In this document: piece by piece, positions 1-11,139 of the stretch
How positions within the stretch are numbered: position 1 is the stretch's first letter
Layout: each line of letters starts with the position of its first letter
Assembly: GCA_001972305.1 (NCBI GenBank)
Contig: BDDD01000024.1
Span: 198,179 to 262,178, forward strand
Length of the DNA stretch: 64,000 nt
From: Cephalotus follicularis
Taxonomy: Eukaryota; Streptophyta; Magnoliopsida; Oxalidales; Cephalotaceae
Direction: 5' to 3'
Made by a program: the position numbers and the translations under genes
Notes under the pieces: model-generated
Told to the model about the DNA's origin: nothing
Databases searched by the model: none
The model's input: the letters and a program-made list of their open reading frames with translations, nothing else

Positions 1-637
1 TCCTTTAAACTCTCACTGTTTTCACTCACAGAATCTCTGGTACGTTTTAGCAGATTATAAGGTAAGAGAGACGAAGGCAGCAAGCATTTTATGTAGCTCC
101 CTCTCCTTCCACCCTTGCATGGCATAAAAGCCTACTTTCTCTCACAAACACTTGCATGCACACACACACTTGTCATTTCTTGTCTAACCTTCTGTTCTTG
201 CAGGTCCTGGAGTGGTGTGCATGATCAACACGTCCTCTTAATGACCAGAGGGAACCTGCAAATGATTTCCCCAAGAGCTGCATGTGATCTCGTCACATGC
301 AGATAAAACAGGGCACGATCCAGTCGACTGCCATTCCCTGGCAGTCGACTGCCTCGAATGACAGTCTGTGCCAAGTGTCACGAAAGTGTCCAGTCGGCTG
401 GTTACTCACACCAGTCGACTGCCTCCCCCTTTAGTGCAACAGTCGGCTGGTTTATCATACCAGTCGGCTATCCTGGCCCAAAAATCCACACAAATATACT
501 TAGAATCACACTTTCAAATGTTCTAAGTCAACTTAATATTCAAGATATCAATCGGGAAAACTTACCCTTTATTAATTCAAGGTAAGAGCACATTGAGGAT
601 TACAATAATACATGGAATTAAATTCCCGGGCGTTACA
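1..637 (-). mobile_element. Ty3/gypsy LTR, partial (Tekay-like relative)
   Basis: The right end reads GGGCGTTACA, the reverse of the TGTAACGCCC start common to plant gypsy LTRs, so the parent element lay on the minus strand. The piece carries about six CAGTCGACTG/CAGTCGGCTG palindromes (321-470), the same motif type found in the LTRs of the chromovirus at 53.1-61.4 kb, and a distant resemblance to that LTR around the TTCTTGCAGG stretch. It is cut by the window start and abuts Athila sequence at 638. It is a fossil fragment; no gene is seen in it. Confidence 0.6.
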
Positions 638-2586
638 CTTTCTTGTCTCGAATTTCAACGTCAAACTCTTGAAGAAGTAGAACCCATCGGATAAGACGTG
701 CTTTTGCATCCTTTTTACTCATGAGATATCGAATAGCAGCATGATCGGTATACACGATGACATGTGATCCTAAAAGATATGAACGAAATTTCTCAAGAGC
801 AAAGACCACAGCTAAAAATTCCTTCTCAGTCGTCGTGTAATTCAATTGCACATCGGAAAGGGTCCTACTAGCATAATAGATGACGTGAGGTAGTTTATTC
901 ATTCTTTGTCCGAGAACAGCTCCAATGGCACTATCGGAAGCGTCGCACATGATCTCAAAAGGCTCAGTCCAAATAAGTGCCTGAATGATAGGAGCGGAAG
1001 TGAGCTCCTTCTTTAAGCGGTCAAATGCTACTAGGCACTCATCAGAGAAAACAAAATCTTGATCCTTCGCAAGGAGCGAAGTCAAGGGACGTGCGACCTT
1101 GCTAAAATCCTTGATAAACCTTCGATAAAAACCAGCATGTCCGAGGAATGCTCGGGTATCTTTCACATTACGAGGTGGAGGCAAATGCTTGATGACTTCA
1201 ATTTTCGCTTTATCTACTTGAATTCCTTCTTTTGACACCACATGCCCAAGAACGATCCCCTTCTTCACCATGAAATTGCACTTTTCCCAATTAAGCACTA
1301 AATTCTTCTCTCGACTTCTTTCGAGTACTAATTTTAGGTGATGAAGGCATTGAGAAAAGGAGGAACCAAGCACAGAAAATTCATCCATAAATACTTCAAG
1401 AAAATCTTCCACCATGTCAGAGAAAATACTCATCATGCACCTTTGGAAGGTAGCTGGGGCATTGCATAAGCCAAACGGCATGCGTCGGTAAGCAAATGTT
1501 CCGAAAGGGCATGTGAATGTGGTTTTCTCTTGATCTTGCGGGGCGATGGGAATTTGATTGTATCCGGAGTACCCATCGAGAAAACAATAATACTCGTGAC
1601 CAGCTAACCTATCTAGCATTTGATCGATAAACGGAAGACGAAAATGATCCTTCCAGGTTGCGGTATTCAACTTTCGGTAGTCAATGCACACCCTCCATCC
1701 GGTTTGGATTTTCGTAGGGAGTAAATCATTGGTGGAGGATTGCACTACCGTTACTCCAGATTTCTTTGGAACAACGTGGACTGGACTAACCCATTGACTA
1801 TCCGAAATGGGATAAATGATCCCATTGTCCAGCCACTTCAGAATTTCTTTTTGGATGGCTTCTTTCATCAAGGGATTTGCTCTTCGCTGAGGTTCTCTAG
1901 AAGGTTTGGATCCTTCTATGACATTTATGCGATGCTCGCAAATGGAAGGGCTAATTCCTTTGATGTCAGCCATCGACCAACCAATTGCCTCTTTGTTTTC
2001 TTTGAGTAGGTCAATAACCTCTTCTTCCTGACTGGGAGTAAGATCGGATGAAATGATAACAGGAAGAGTTTGGTTGTCACCAAGAAACGAGTATTTCAAC
2101 GTAGAGGGCAATTCTTTAAGTTCGATTTTTGGAGGTTCCTCAATTGATGGTTTAGGCAAGGATGTGGACAAGGGGCCCACTGGCTCTAATGGCTGCATAC
2201 TAAACACATCAACGAAATCACCTCCATCGCCATCCTCTAAATCCCGCATGCAATCACTGAAATTTCCATCAAAATCAATGTCGAATTGCGTCTCAATATA
2301 ATCGAGAAAGGTATGGATTGCATTCAATTCATTGAAATCACCGGCATGCTTACCTAATCGGAACACATTGAAGTCCACGGATGTATTTCCGAAGCTTAAT
2401 CTCATCAGACCATTTCGACAATTGATTAGCGCATTAATTGTAGCGAGGAAAGGCCTGCCAAGGATAACAGGAATTCGATCATTTAAGTTTGCAACAGGCT
2501 GAGTGTCTAAGGCGACGAAGTCAACAGGAAAAAAAACTCTCCTACCTTTATCAACACATCCTCGATTTTTCCTCGCGGTACCTTTC
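638..2586 (-). mobile_element. Athila (Ty3/gypsy) pol fragment: protease end, RT, RNase H
   Basis: A long open frame (about 633-2615, minus strand) encodes a gypsy polyprotein segment. Its N-terminal part resembles the region after the protease (ILGRPFLAT). The reverse transcriptase follows, with the catalytic box in its Athila form (FMDEFS) preceded by [14 protein letters not shown], and then an RNase H-type segment ([34 protein letters not shown]). The same stretch occurs in the fuller Athila at 29.2-37.3 kb with high similarity, which supports the family call. Integrase and gag are not present here. The frame runs a short way into neighbouring LTR sequence at both ends, so the outermost residues are not native. 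It is a fragment of an element, not a functional gene. Confidence 0.9.
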
Positions 2587-3568
2587 CATTGAATTGAGCA
2601 CCATTTATTCACCAATCTTTAAGCTTCACTGACAAGATGTTTGTGGATTTTAATCAGACAGACAAAGTGTGTGTGAAGGCAGAAATATTGAAGAACAAAT
2701 CAAATATTCAAGGATTTTTATTGATGGAATTGAAACAATAACAATCTAGGCTTGTTCTTCCCCAAAACCTTAAAAGGTTTAGCTGCTAAACATTGTAAAA
2801 TAAAACTAAAGAGAAATTAGGGTTACTATTCTACTACTCTGCCTTCTATATTGTTTTTGGCCGGCCATACCTTGTTTATATACTACAAAACTGATCAAAA
2901 ACGGAATAAAAGTAATCATAGTTACAAAATATGGCAAAAATCTAAACTTTATATTTCTGCTGCAGAGGAAGGCGTCGACTTCTTCTTGAAAGGCGTCGAC
3001 TTCTTTGTGTAAAAATCACGACTTTGCTGAGATGCGAGAGAAAGGCGTCGACTTCTTCTTGAAAGACGTCGACGTCTTTTGCTCAAAAGTTACAGGACAA
3101 TTTTGTTGAAAGACATCGATGTGTTGAGTGAAAAACGTCGATCTGCATGAAAGGCGTCGACTTCTTCTTGAAAGACATCGACTTCTTTTGCATAGCTCTT
3201 TTGAAGATTGTTGTGTTGCCCAGAAAAGACGTCGACTTCATCTTGAAAGACGTCGACGTGATTTGTCCAACCCAGAAAATACATTGACTTGTATGAAAGA
3301 CATCGATGCCTTTGGCGAAACCCAGAAAAGACGTCGACTTCTTCTTGAAAGACGTCGACGCTTTTGGTATGTTTTCTGCAGAATTTGGCATTTCTTCAAT
3401 CTTTGCACTTTTAACTCCAATTTTGCACACTTTCGGGTAGTATTCTTGCACTTTGGTGTTTAAACACTTGTACCTGAAAATCGTTAAAACACAACCAAAG
3501 TAGTCTATTCCAAAGCATAAAAATATAACAAATAACACATTAAAAACAACACATTTTTATGCTAAACA
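2587..3568 (-). mobile_element. Athila LTR, partial
   Basis: It matches the Athila LTRs at 36.47-37.35 kb, 29.16-29.90 kb and (inverted) 62.84-64.0 kb. The outer end reads ATGCTAAACA, the reverse of TGTTTAGCAT. A TATATA box lies at about 2877-2882 for minus-strand transcription. Just upstream of it (2972-3375) is a dense array of GTCGAC/ATCGAT motifs. The LTR directly abuts pol at 2587, so the normal leader and gag are absent between them. Confidence 0.85.
2972..3375. repeat. GTCGAC-core palindrome array in Athila U3
   Basis: About 15 copies of GTCGAC, ATCGAT or close variants sit at roughly 20-30-bp spacing. Many are flanked as AAAGACGTCGACGTCTTT, an 18-bp perfect palindrome. The array lies between the LTR start and its TATA box. 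Confidence 0.85.
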
Positions 3569-3569
3569 C

Positions 3570-4786
3570 CAGACCTCAACCTCTTCCTGTGGAATGTATG
3601 CAACGGTTGCGAGCAACATCCTTTGAGGGAACAGGAGACCCCATGGATGCAGATACGTGGTTGAACCACCTAGAAGAAATCTTCGTTCAGTTGGAGATAG
3701 CTGAGGACACGAGGGCAAGGAATGCATCTTTCTTTCTTGCAAGAGGTGCACGGAGATGGTGGGATACTCTTGTAGCTCAGCATGTGAGCTTTGCAGAGAT
3801 TACATGGGAGAAGTTCAAGAATGAGTTTAGACTGTACTTCTTCCCACCCACTTTTGTTAAAGAGAAGAGAAAAGAGTTTTTGCATCTGCGGCAAGGTAAT
3901 GGGACGGTATCTTAGTACGAGTATCATTTTATGGACTTGTCCCATTTTCCTCCAGCCCTGGTAGCAGATCAAGAGGAGCGATGTCAGAAGTTTCTTGAGG
4001 GACTTAGACCCGAGATCAGACATATGGTATTCGTTTCTCGGTGGTCGATGTTTGGAGACTTGGTGGAGTCCGCTAAGAGAGTAGAGTCAAGCTTGGTAGA
4101 CCAGAGGATACGTCAAGAGCAAAGTCAAAAGAGATCCGCTCCACCGTCCGAGCAGGTAGAGAACCCCTCCAAGGCTCCGAAACAGTGGGGACCTCAGTCC
4201 TCAGGCAACGTCAGAGGAGGAGCTTCTCAGCAAACACAGACGGCTCCAGTTACTAGAAGTGTTCAAGGGAGTTCTTATCAGAGCAACAAGGCGCCTCAGT
4301 GTGAAGTTTGTGGCAATCTGCATTCAGGAGAATGAAAGAAGGGAAGTTCTGCATGTTACAGGTGCGGCGAGGAAGGGCACATAAAGAGAAACTGTCCTCG
4401 GAAATCTTTTAGTGAAGCAATGACAGCTGCGACAGCACCAGTGAAGAAGCAGACCAAGGCTAGTGGTATGACCCAATCATCTCAGCCATCAGGAGTACAG
4501 AGAACGAGTTATACAGCACCCCACACCAGTACAGCCAGAGCTGGTGGTAGCAGACCATCGAGCAGACTAGGGGGTCCAGCGAGAGTTTATTCTTTGGCCA
4601 TAAGAGAGAACACGATTGCTTCTGAGAACGCTTCGGGTGAGTTTTGAGCTTGTGTGTGTTTCTCTTTTAGTATGTTATGTTATAGCATAGTTTCAGCAGA
4701 GTAGAGACCGATAGATGTGAGAGTAGTTTTCCTCTGAGGTCTAAGATGAGAAATTTTGGGGACAAAATTTCTTAAGGTGGGGAGGA
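3570..4786 (+). mobile_element. Ty3/gypsy gag remnant with 3' PPT
   Basis: The translation from 3570 on resembles a gypsy gag: the capsid pattern FEGTGDPMDADTWLNHLEEIF, ARRWWDTL and WEKFKNEF, and a CCHC zinc knuckle (CYRCGEEGHIKRNC) at about 4354-4395. The end of the region has GGGGACAAAATTT followed by a polypurine tract (about 4774-4785), and an LTR begins at 4787. Gag is therefore followed almost directly by the 3' LTR, with no pol recognised. The left end abuts an Athila LTR at 3568. This is a broken, non-autonomous fossil. Confidence 0.8.
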
Positions 4787-5000
4787 TGTAACGGCCCGTA
4801 GCTGTTTTGGAGTCTAAGAAAAACTTTTTCTATGGTGTATAATTTTTGTTTTTATGGGCTTTGGACTTATTTAAGTAAGAGAGGAAAGTTTAGTGTTGAT
4901 TTTGTTATAAGCCCACGTGTAAAGTGTGATTAGAAATAGTTGGAGGACTTAAGTGCAAAGCTTATTGAGGAAGTTTCCAAATCCCAAGGTTTAATGATAC
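4787..5000 (+). mobile_element. Ty3/gypsy 3' LTR start (family of 61.48 kb)
   Basis: It starts TGTAACGGCCCGTAGCTG directly after a polypurine tract. About 210 bp match the LTR fragment beginning at 61484, including the shared TCTATGGTGTATAATTTTTG and GTTGGAGGACTT stretches. Similarity stops near AATCCCAAGG (about 4990-5000); the sequence beyond is unrelated to the 61.5-kb copy. Confidence 0.75.
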
Positions 5001-5129
5001 GTACACAAAGCAAAAGGTTTTCTAAACGAACCATAAATCAAGACATGAATAGTCGATGTCAAACATGTGGAAACATCGAGAGAACAAATTCTTGCACCGG
5101 TAGGCGTGAAATAAGAATGAGTTAAAACT

Positions 5130-6400
5130 CCTCATGTGGACAATCAAAGCAGACAATCGAAGCATCACGTGCACAAAATGCACAAGCTCAAAGCATCAAG
5201 AAGGCAGGTTGCGCACACACACTCATTGCCTCATGTCAACAAAATGCCTCTCTCAAGGCAACATATGTACAAAACGCAAGCACACGCAAAAGAATGTGCA
5301 CATAAATACGCACACAAACCTCATGCAAGCACCATATAATCCACACACAACTGCCAAGAAGACAGCAAGAAGTGCACACAATAGCATGTGTACAAACTCT
5401 TCATGAAAACAATCAAAGCTTCACGTGCACAAAATACAGAAGCTCAAAGCACCATTACTCATGAGGGCAAAATCGAGGCATAATGTTCACAAATGCGGAC
5501 ATTCAAAGCATCATGTGCACAAAACGCACACACTCCAAGCATCATTACTCATACGGACAAGAAAGGACAAGAGGGAAAAAAGGGGTCTCATAAAGAGTTT
5601 CGACAATAGGCATGAAAAAAAAAAAAGATGGTATCACCACAAATACAAAATGCATGCACTCAGTGCAGGATGAGCAAGCAAATAACGCATAGGCTCAAAG
5701 TAGGTGCGCACAAAAAGAACATACTCAAAGCAACATGCACCATAATTTCCTTTCTCAAAGCCACATACGCACAAATCACAAGCACAAACAGAAGAACGTG
5801 AGCAAGAAAAAGCACACAAACCCCATACATGCACAGTAAAATGCACACACAACAACCAAGTGCAACAAAAGAGCCACACATCACCACGAGCACAAATCAA
5901 GATGCACACACAACAACCAAGCGCACAACAAATTTGCTTATATAGCACAAAGGCACAGCAAATCACATCCCGCAGCACAATGGACAAGAGAGGAAAAAAG
6001 GGTCTCACAAAGGGGTTTAACAATAGGCAATTAAAAAACATATGGTAGCACGACGAATACAAAATGCATGCACTCGGTGCAGGATGAGCAAATAATGCAT
6101 AGGCTGAAAGTAGGTGCGCACAAAAAGAATGCAATCAAAGCAATATGCATAACAATTGCCTTGCTTAAAGCCACATGCGCACAAATCACAAGCACAAACA
6201 GAATAATGCGAACAAGAAAATGCACACAAACCTCATACATGCAACGTAAAATTCAAACACAATAGCCAAGCGTAGCAAAAGAGCCACACATCACCACAAG
6301 CACACATCAAAATGTACGCACAAAAATTTTGCTTCAATTGCACAAGAGCTCCAGCAAATTGTAGCATGTAGCAAGAAAATGGGGAAAAGGTCATTATAAA
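5130..6400. repeat. Imperfect ~418-bp tandem repeat, CA/GCACA-rich
   Basis: Two clear successive units start at about 5571 and 5989 with GAGGGAAAAAAGGGGTCTCA-type sequence. They run through matching ATACAAAATGCATGCACT, GTAGGTGCGCACAAAAAGAA and GCCACACATCACCAC blocks. A weaker preceding unit (5130-5570) and the start of a third (about 6379) share parts. The strand is rich in CACA/GCAC words and has no credible coding sequence. It could be a decayed LTR-internal repeat or a local satellite. Confidence 0.7.
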
Positions 6401-6484
6401 AGGGCCAAAAAAGGGATTCCGAAAACCTTGTCGAAACACCGCCGAATGGCAACCAAGGGGAGGGGGGGTGCAGGAATGAGCATG

Positions 6485-6760
6485 TGCGTGAACCAACCGA
6501 GGGCCAAATGGGCATAAATCAGGCCAAAAATGATGCTACCATATTCCTTGCCAACACCAAAGGGCAATGAGCGTGTCCATGAACCAACCGAGGGCTAAAT
6601 GGGCATTGAACAGGCCAACATGGTGTTACTGGGTTCCTTGCCTGACCACTGCCGGACATTTGTGGCACCGCCACCAGAGCATGGTGGTCGGCCATGGGCA
6701 TTTGTGTGAACCAACCAAGGGCCAAATGGGCATAAAACAGGCCAACATGCCAAAGATGGC
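6485..6760. repeat. Three copies of a ~40-bp motif in ~90-130-bp units
   Basis: The block TGAACCAACCGAGGGCCAAA followed by TGGGCATAAA and CAGGCCAA occurs at about 6489, 6578 and 6709. Spacing is about 89 and 131 bp. Intervening GCACCGCCA/CCAGAGCA words also recur. It is GC-richer than its surroundings. No gene is recognised. Confidence 0.65.
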
Positions 6761-6861
6761 GTTATAGGAATCCTTACCGAACAAGTGTCAAAGCACCGCC
6801 AGAGCACCTTCTTAGCTAAAAGTCATTTTAAGTGAATTGCTTTTCTTTTTTTTTTCTTTGA

Positions 6862-8964
6862 TTGTAATGACCAAAACTCCCAATCATGGATCATAGACTT
6901 GAGATGAACAAAATTTTGTATGTGATATCCATGGCCCATCCATTTAACAAAATCTAAGAGTGAAAACACTAACACATTGGGTAAGAAATGTTAAAAACTT
7001 AGACTAGGCATAACTTTGCGCCCGGTTGCCCGATTGAGGTGTTTTTTTTTTTCATTTTATGTAACTTTTCGAGACGAACACGTTGGCAAACTGCCAAAGG
7101 CGGTTTGGCAAAAAAAAATTCCGAAAAAAGCATTTTTTCAGGGGTTTATCAAATATTTTATGTTTTTCTCAAATTTGTTCACTATTTCATCCTTATTTTC
7201 ACCTATGCATAAATAAATAAAAGATGGTGTTCCATATAGGATCCTATAGCTCTTGATATATATATAATTGATATCACATAAGATGTTGGCAAATTATAAC
7301 CCTATATGAAGTTCTCTTTAGTGAAGGCGAGTTTGCTTGAAGATCTTGGACCTTGGGTTCGTCGAGGTGAGCTCTTCTTTCTTCGTCTTCTTTCCTCTGT
7401 TATTTTGGCAATGTGCGTGCCAAACGCCCCCGTTCGCGGTGGAGTCAGAGATGGCAGTGGTGAAAGTGATGATCCATGGTGGATTCTTGAGCGATGTGAT
7501 GATCAGGATGACTGTCCGAGGAGACGATCATGCATGTAGGCTTCATACATGTTTTCCTCTGTCTTTGCTACAGACTGTGCTAAGTCTGTCTTGTTTGTTT
7601 GTTGTTGTTGTTTCTTGTAGCGGAGGAGCCGAGCATCGATCCTGAGCTATAGCAAGTGGTGCGGAGGAGTACGGTTAAGTGGTGAGTGGGAAATTCCTTT
7701 CTTTTACCTTGATCAATTGAGCGTCTTGAGCTTATTCGTGTCCTGTGATTATTCCCTTTCCATGGTGTCTTATTTTTGGGAGTTGTTCTTCCTATGGTTT
7801 TGATGTATATTTCAGTTGATAGATTTCCGAGCTGGTGAGCTTGAGGTTCTAGGATATGTTTTCCCTTGTTTTATCCTGTTATTATATTTGTCATAGCTTT
7901 GTTGATACCATGTGTTGTTGGATTCTGAATGCTGGGTACCGAGGATATTGTGATGACCGAGCACGACTTGGTGAGGGCGAGAAAGCGTGGATTCCCCTTT
8001 CACAAACTGTAGTGGCATTGGTCTATGATGCATTGTAAGTGTGATTGCCCCCAGGTTCCTCTATCTGAATCTGCACATTTCCATTGTCTATGATGGAATG
8101 TGAGTGTGAGTGCAGCCGAGGATCCCCTCCTCTTCCCAACAGGCCCTGTAGGATGCTCTACTATGAGATTCCCAACTATGGACGATTCGTACGGTGATTC
8201 GCCCACCTCTCGATCGATGTTCTTATACGCCATTGCCGACGAGGGTTATTCCTTAGCCGTGATACGCTGGCCCCTCAGTCGATGTTCGTGATCTCCTTGT
8301 CTCTTAGGGGCTGGGTTCGACACTGATCCGTCGGTACCTCTGATGGAAGACCAAGACATGTGGCTCTCTGTACTGGTATATGACATGTGGGGCACCTCCT
8401 ATAAGCCTATGATCTTCATTTACAGTTCTGTTTGGTGGGCTGTGTGAGATTGCCGCCGTGAAATCCGGCGCCAGCAGATGTATTGGATATGGCCGAGGTG
8501 ACGTTGGTAAGGTGACATGTACCAGTATTCCTCTGATCAATTGATCACTAGAGTCTAAAGTCCTTGTTGGGTCCTCAGGAAATTGGGTTTGGGCAATTTG
8601 CTTTATTTTGTCTCTCTTGTTCTTATTTTCAGCATTATTGAGTTTACATATATTCTTTTGCTATTTATACTCTAAGTGGTCTACTGATTCTTGTTGAGTA
8701 TCCTTGGGCGTTTGAGCCAGGGTGATGTGTTGGTCCAGTTGGGGCATAACCTTTTGTTCTCGGCATCTAGTGTTCGTCTGGCACCTAAGGAATGCTTTCT
8801 TTTCCCTTCACTAGTCTTTGGACTAACCCCCTCCCAGGTTGTTTTGCAGTTGAGGAAACATGTGAAGTTTTCCTTCTCGTCGGACCACATTTAAGGACTT
8901 TTGTGAGGTAGACTGTGGAGCAGGCACCTCCCCTGGCCTTCTGGGCTAGTTCCTCCTTCATGCA
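6862..8964. other. LTR-like DNA without a recognisable gene
   Basis: It begins TGTAATGACCAAAACTCCC, which resembles a plant gypsy LTR start, but no polypurine tract precedes it and no paired copy is in the window. Short open frames here show no domain. A decayed gypsy LTR is my best guess; I cannot fix its right end. Confidence 0.35.
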
Positions 8965-9847
8965 TTGGGGTCATTCTTTTGGGTAGCTTTGTATGTTCTT
9001 TTTTTAAACATCTTATGTGTAAACTCCTTATGGATATTGATGTATGATCATTTTTATGATTTATGGAATGAAATGATTCTTCTCGGATGTTTTATCTTGT
9101 TGATGTTTGAAGCTCGAGGTTATGTAGACCTTAGTACTGAGCTCCCGAGATGGGATATGGAGGATGTTGATGTTGAGGTTGTGGGCTGGCGTTGGATCGA
9201 CCTTAGGTTAGACCTTGTGCGTGGAAGGCTTCCTCGGAAAGAAGTCAGACCATCTCGGTCATTGTCAGGGCATGTTCTTGGTCCTAGGGAAGTAGATGAC
9301 AGACCACTAGGTTATTTGGCAGTCCTCGGATGTGAGGGTTGCAGGGAACCTTGTTGCCATGTGTATCCTTGGATGTTGGAGGATCCTCGGACTTTAGGCG
9401 TATCCCCAGGCTTGGGCAAGTCCTCGGGCATTTTGGTGTATCTGGGTTCCCCGAACGTTTGGTTCGTGCTGAAGCCCAAGTGTTTGGTTGTTTTTGTTTG
9501 CCGAGGTGAGGAACGTAGTGCTTGGTTCCTCGGGCGCCTTAGCAGATCTTGGTGTTTAGGCGATCACGTGAGGAACACGTGTGGGGTTTCCTCAGGCTTA
9601 AGTGAAACGGGGCGTTTGGGTTCCTCGGTAGTTTCTTTTAAGTCATTTGTTCTTTATCCCCAGTGGTATTACGCGTCCCCAGCCTTGACTTCCTCGTCGG
9701 GCATTTGTGTAATAGACCCCTGGCGCTATCCAGGTTGGTCTGGTCGGGTAGTTTTGATGGTTAGAGGGTTGTTGGCAGGTGTGCCATCCCAGGCAGGGCT
9801 CCTCTCCCCGGGTGTTTTCGAAACCTGTCCTGTTATATATATATATC

Positions 9848-9882
<35 letters not shown>

Positions 9883-10062
9883 GGTCATTTCTGTACTTAT
9901 TTTTTTTTTGTGCGAAACTATTTTTGGATGGTTTTATTTCCATTTTTGATCTTGCTCTTTCCTTTTATATATGGCCCATTTTATTCATGTGTTTTTGACA
10001 TAATTCTGCTTATTTTTCTTCCTTGTAAACACATCTTTTTAGTTACCTTGCATCCTATTTAA
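8965..10062 (+). other. Long open frame of doubtful coding value
   Basis: A 365-residue frame is open, but I recognise no domain. The middle is rich in Gly, Arg, Trp, Cys and Leu and reads through recurring TTCCTCGG/TCCTCGGG words at nucleotide level. The C-terminal part translates a (TA)n(TG)n microsatellite and T-rich DNA into hydrophobic runs. These features fit chance openness in GC-rich repeat DNA rather than a gene. The apparent C-terminal membrane segments should not be trusted. Confidence 0.3.
9838..9883. repeat. (TA)n(TG)n microsatellite
   Basis: About six TA repeats are followed by an interrupted TG run of roughly 18 repeats, directly visible. Confidence 0.95.
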
Positions 10063-10102
10063 ACAACTGAAAGTAATAATTCTTTTCTAAGGCTTTTAAG
10101 AC

Positions 10103-10462
10103 ATGGATTCAAGCCATTCAAAGAATCTCAAGCAAAAGCTTAATGAGAAGACAGATTTTGATGAACACTTGCAAGGTTCCTCAAAGAAACAAGAGTTATA
10201 CTACAATCTCTCTTATGATAATCGAGATATTCTTGTTAGAAAGAAAGTGGATTTCAAGTTTTGTCAAGAAGAAGGCATCCCTTACAAACAATTGTTTGAT
10301 GATTTGTTATCGACACCATTTTTCTGTATGTCTCAATATGCGTATCCCATCATGGTTAGGAAATTTTACCCCTTTCTTAAGTTCGCTAAAAGTAGAAGTA
10401 AAATTTTTGTTTCACAAGTGTTTATTTATGTAGAGAACTGGAAACTACAAATGGGTAGTTAA
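10103..10462 (+). mobile_element. Fragment of env-like / 'putative plant transposon protein' ORF
   Basis: The 119-residue frame has a charged N-terminus, then RKKVDFKFCQEEGIP and AYPIMVRKFYPFLKFA. This arrangement parallels the start of the Sirevirus env-like ORF at 38950-40122 (GGRNIDLSFCSNEFS and VFYVKLVKEFYMNL), with the same spacing of the hydrophobic/aromatic positions. It is therefore likely the N-terminal part of a related element-borne protein and only a fragment of the family. What lies after it (10463-11139) is not recognisably part of the same gene. The match is by eye and moderate. Confidence 0.45.
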
Positions 10463-11139
10463 GTACGAAAGCGACAAGAACAATGATAGTTATTGAGAGA
10501 GGCTGAGGGAAAAAGAGAAGTATCTTCTTAGGGTTTTTTAGAGCTTGAAACAGAGATCACTAATGTTGTATATTCCAGTTTTGTTTGAGGTTTTTAGATC
10601 TCTCTCCCGTGTTGTTCTAGTCTCTGGTTCCCGTTCTTTGTATATCCTCCTTGTAACCTGAGCCATCTATTTCTTGAGCATTATCCCCACTATTTCGATT
10701 ATAGAAAAATTATCCAAAAAATAGATCATCCTCATCTAGATTAGAACATTATCAATACATAATTGTGATCAAGCTTCATCCCTAAAAATTAGGCCCACAC
10801 GTTTATCCTTTTAGATCAAAGGGGAGAGCTGCAGAGCCTACTTACTCTTACCACAAACCTCAATAAGGATCCCTAAAGTTAGGTAAGTAAGAAGAGCATT
10901 TATGGCAGCTTCAAGTACTTACCAAGTCACTAAGTGAGAAGGGCATTTACGGCCACTTTAAGCACCTAGCCAAGTAGCTCCCTTTAGAATTCTTTTCAAG
11001 TTCGAAGGGCAAGATAGTGGGTTGAATGAAAATTCATCACCAAATCACTCAATTCATCATGGAACGAGCTTGACTAGGTGCATAGGACATCTCCCATGGC
11101 TCAATATATGTAAATATAGGCCTATTATGGTCATGACAA
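10463..11139. other. AT-rich DNA with a 47-bp tandem duplication
   Basis: No gene is seen. At 10884-10930 and 10931-10978 a ~47-bp unit (TAAGTRAGAAGRGCATTTAY...) is repeated once with about ten differences. The block at 10540-10700 (a TTGTAACCTGAGCC stretch) resembles the end of a copia-type LTR but cannot be assigned. Confidence 0.4.

Noticed and set aside
5134-6265. Short overlapping frames on both strands (His/Thr/Lys-rich on one strand, Cys/Phe/Leu-rich on the other)
   Set aside because: They are translations of CACA-rich tandem DNA and its complement; there is no independent coding signal.
8965-10062. 365-residue open frame as a host gene
   Set aside because: No recognisable domain, odd composition, and the 3' part translates a microsatellite and T-runs. 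It is more likely chance openness in GC-rich repeat DNA.
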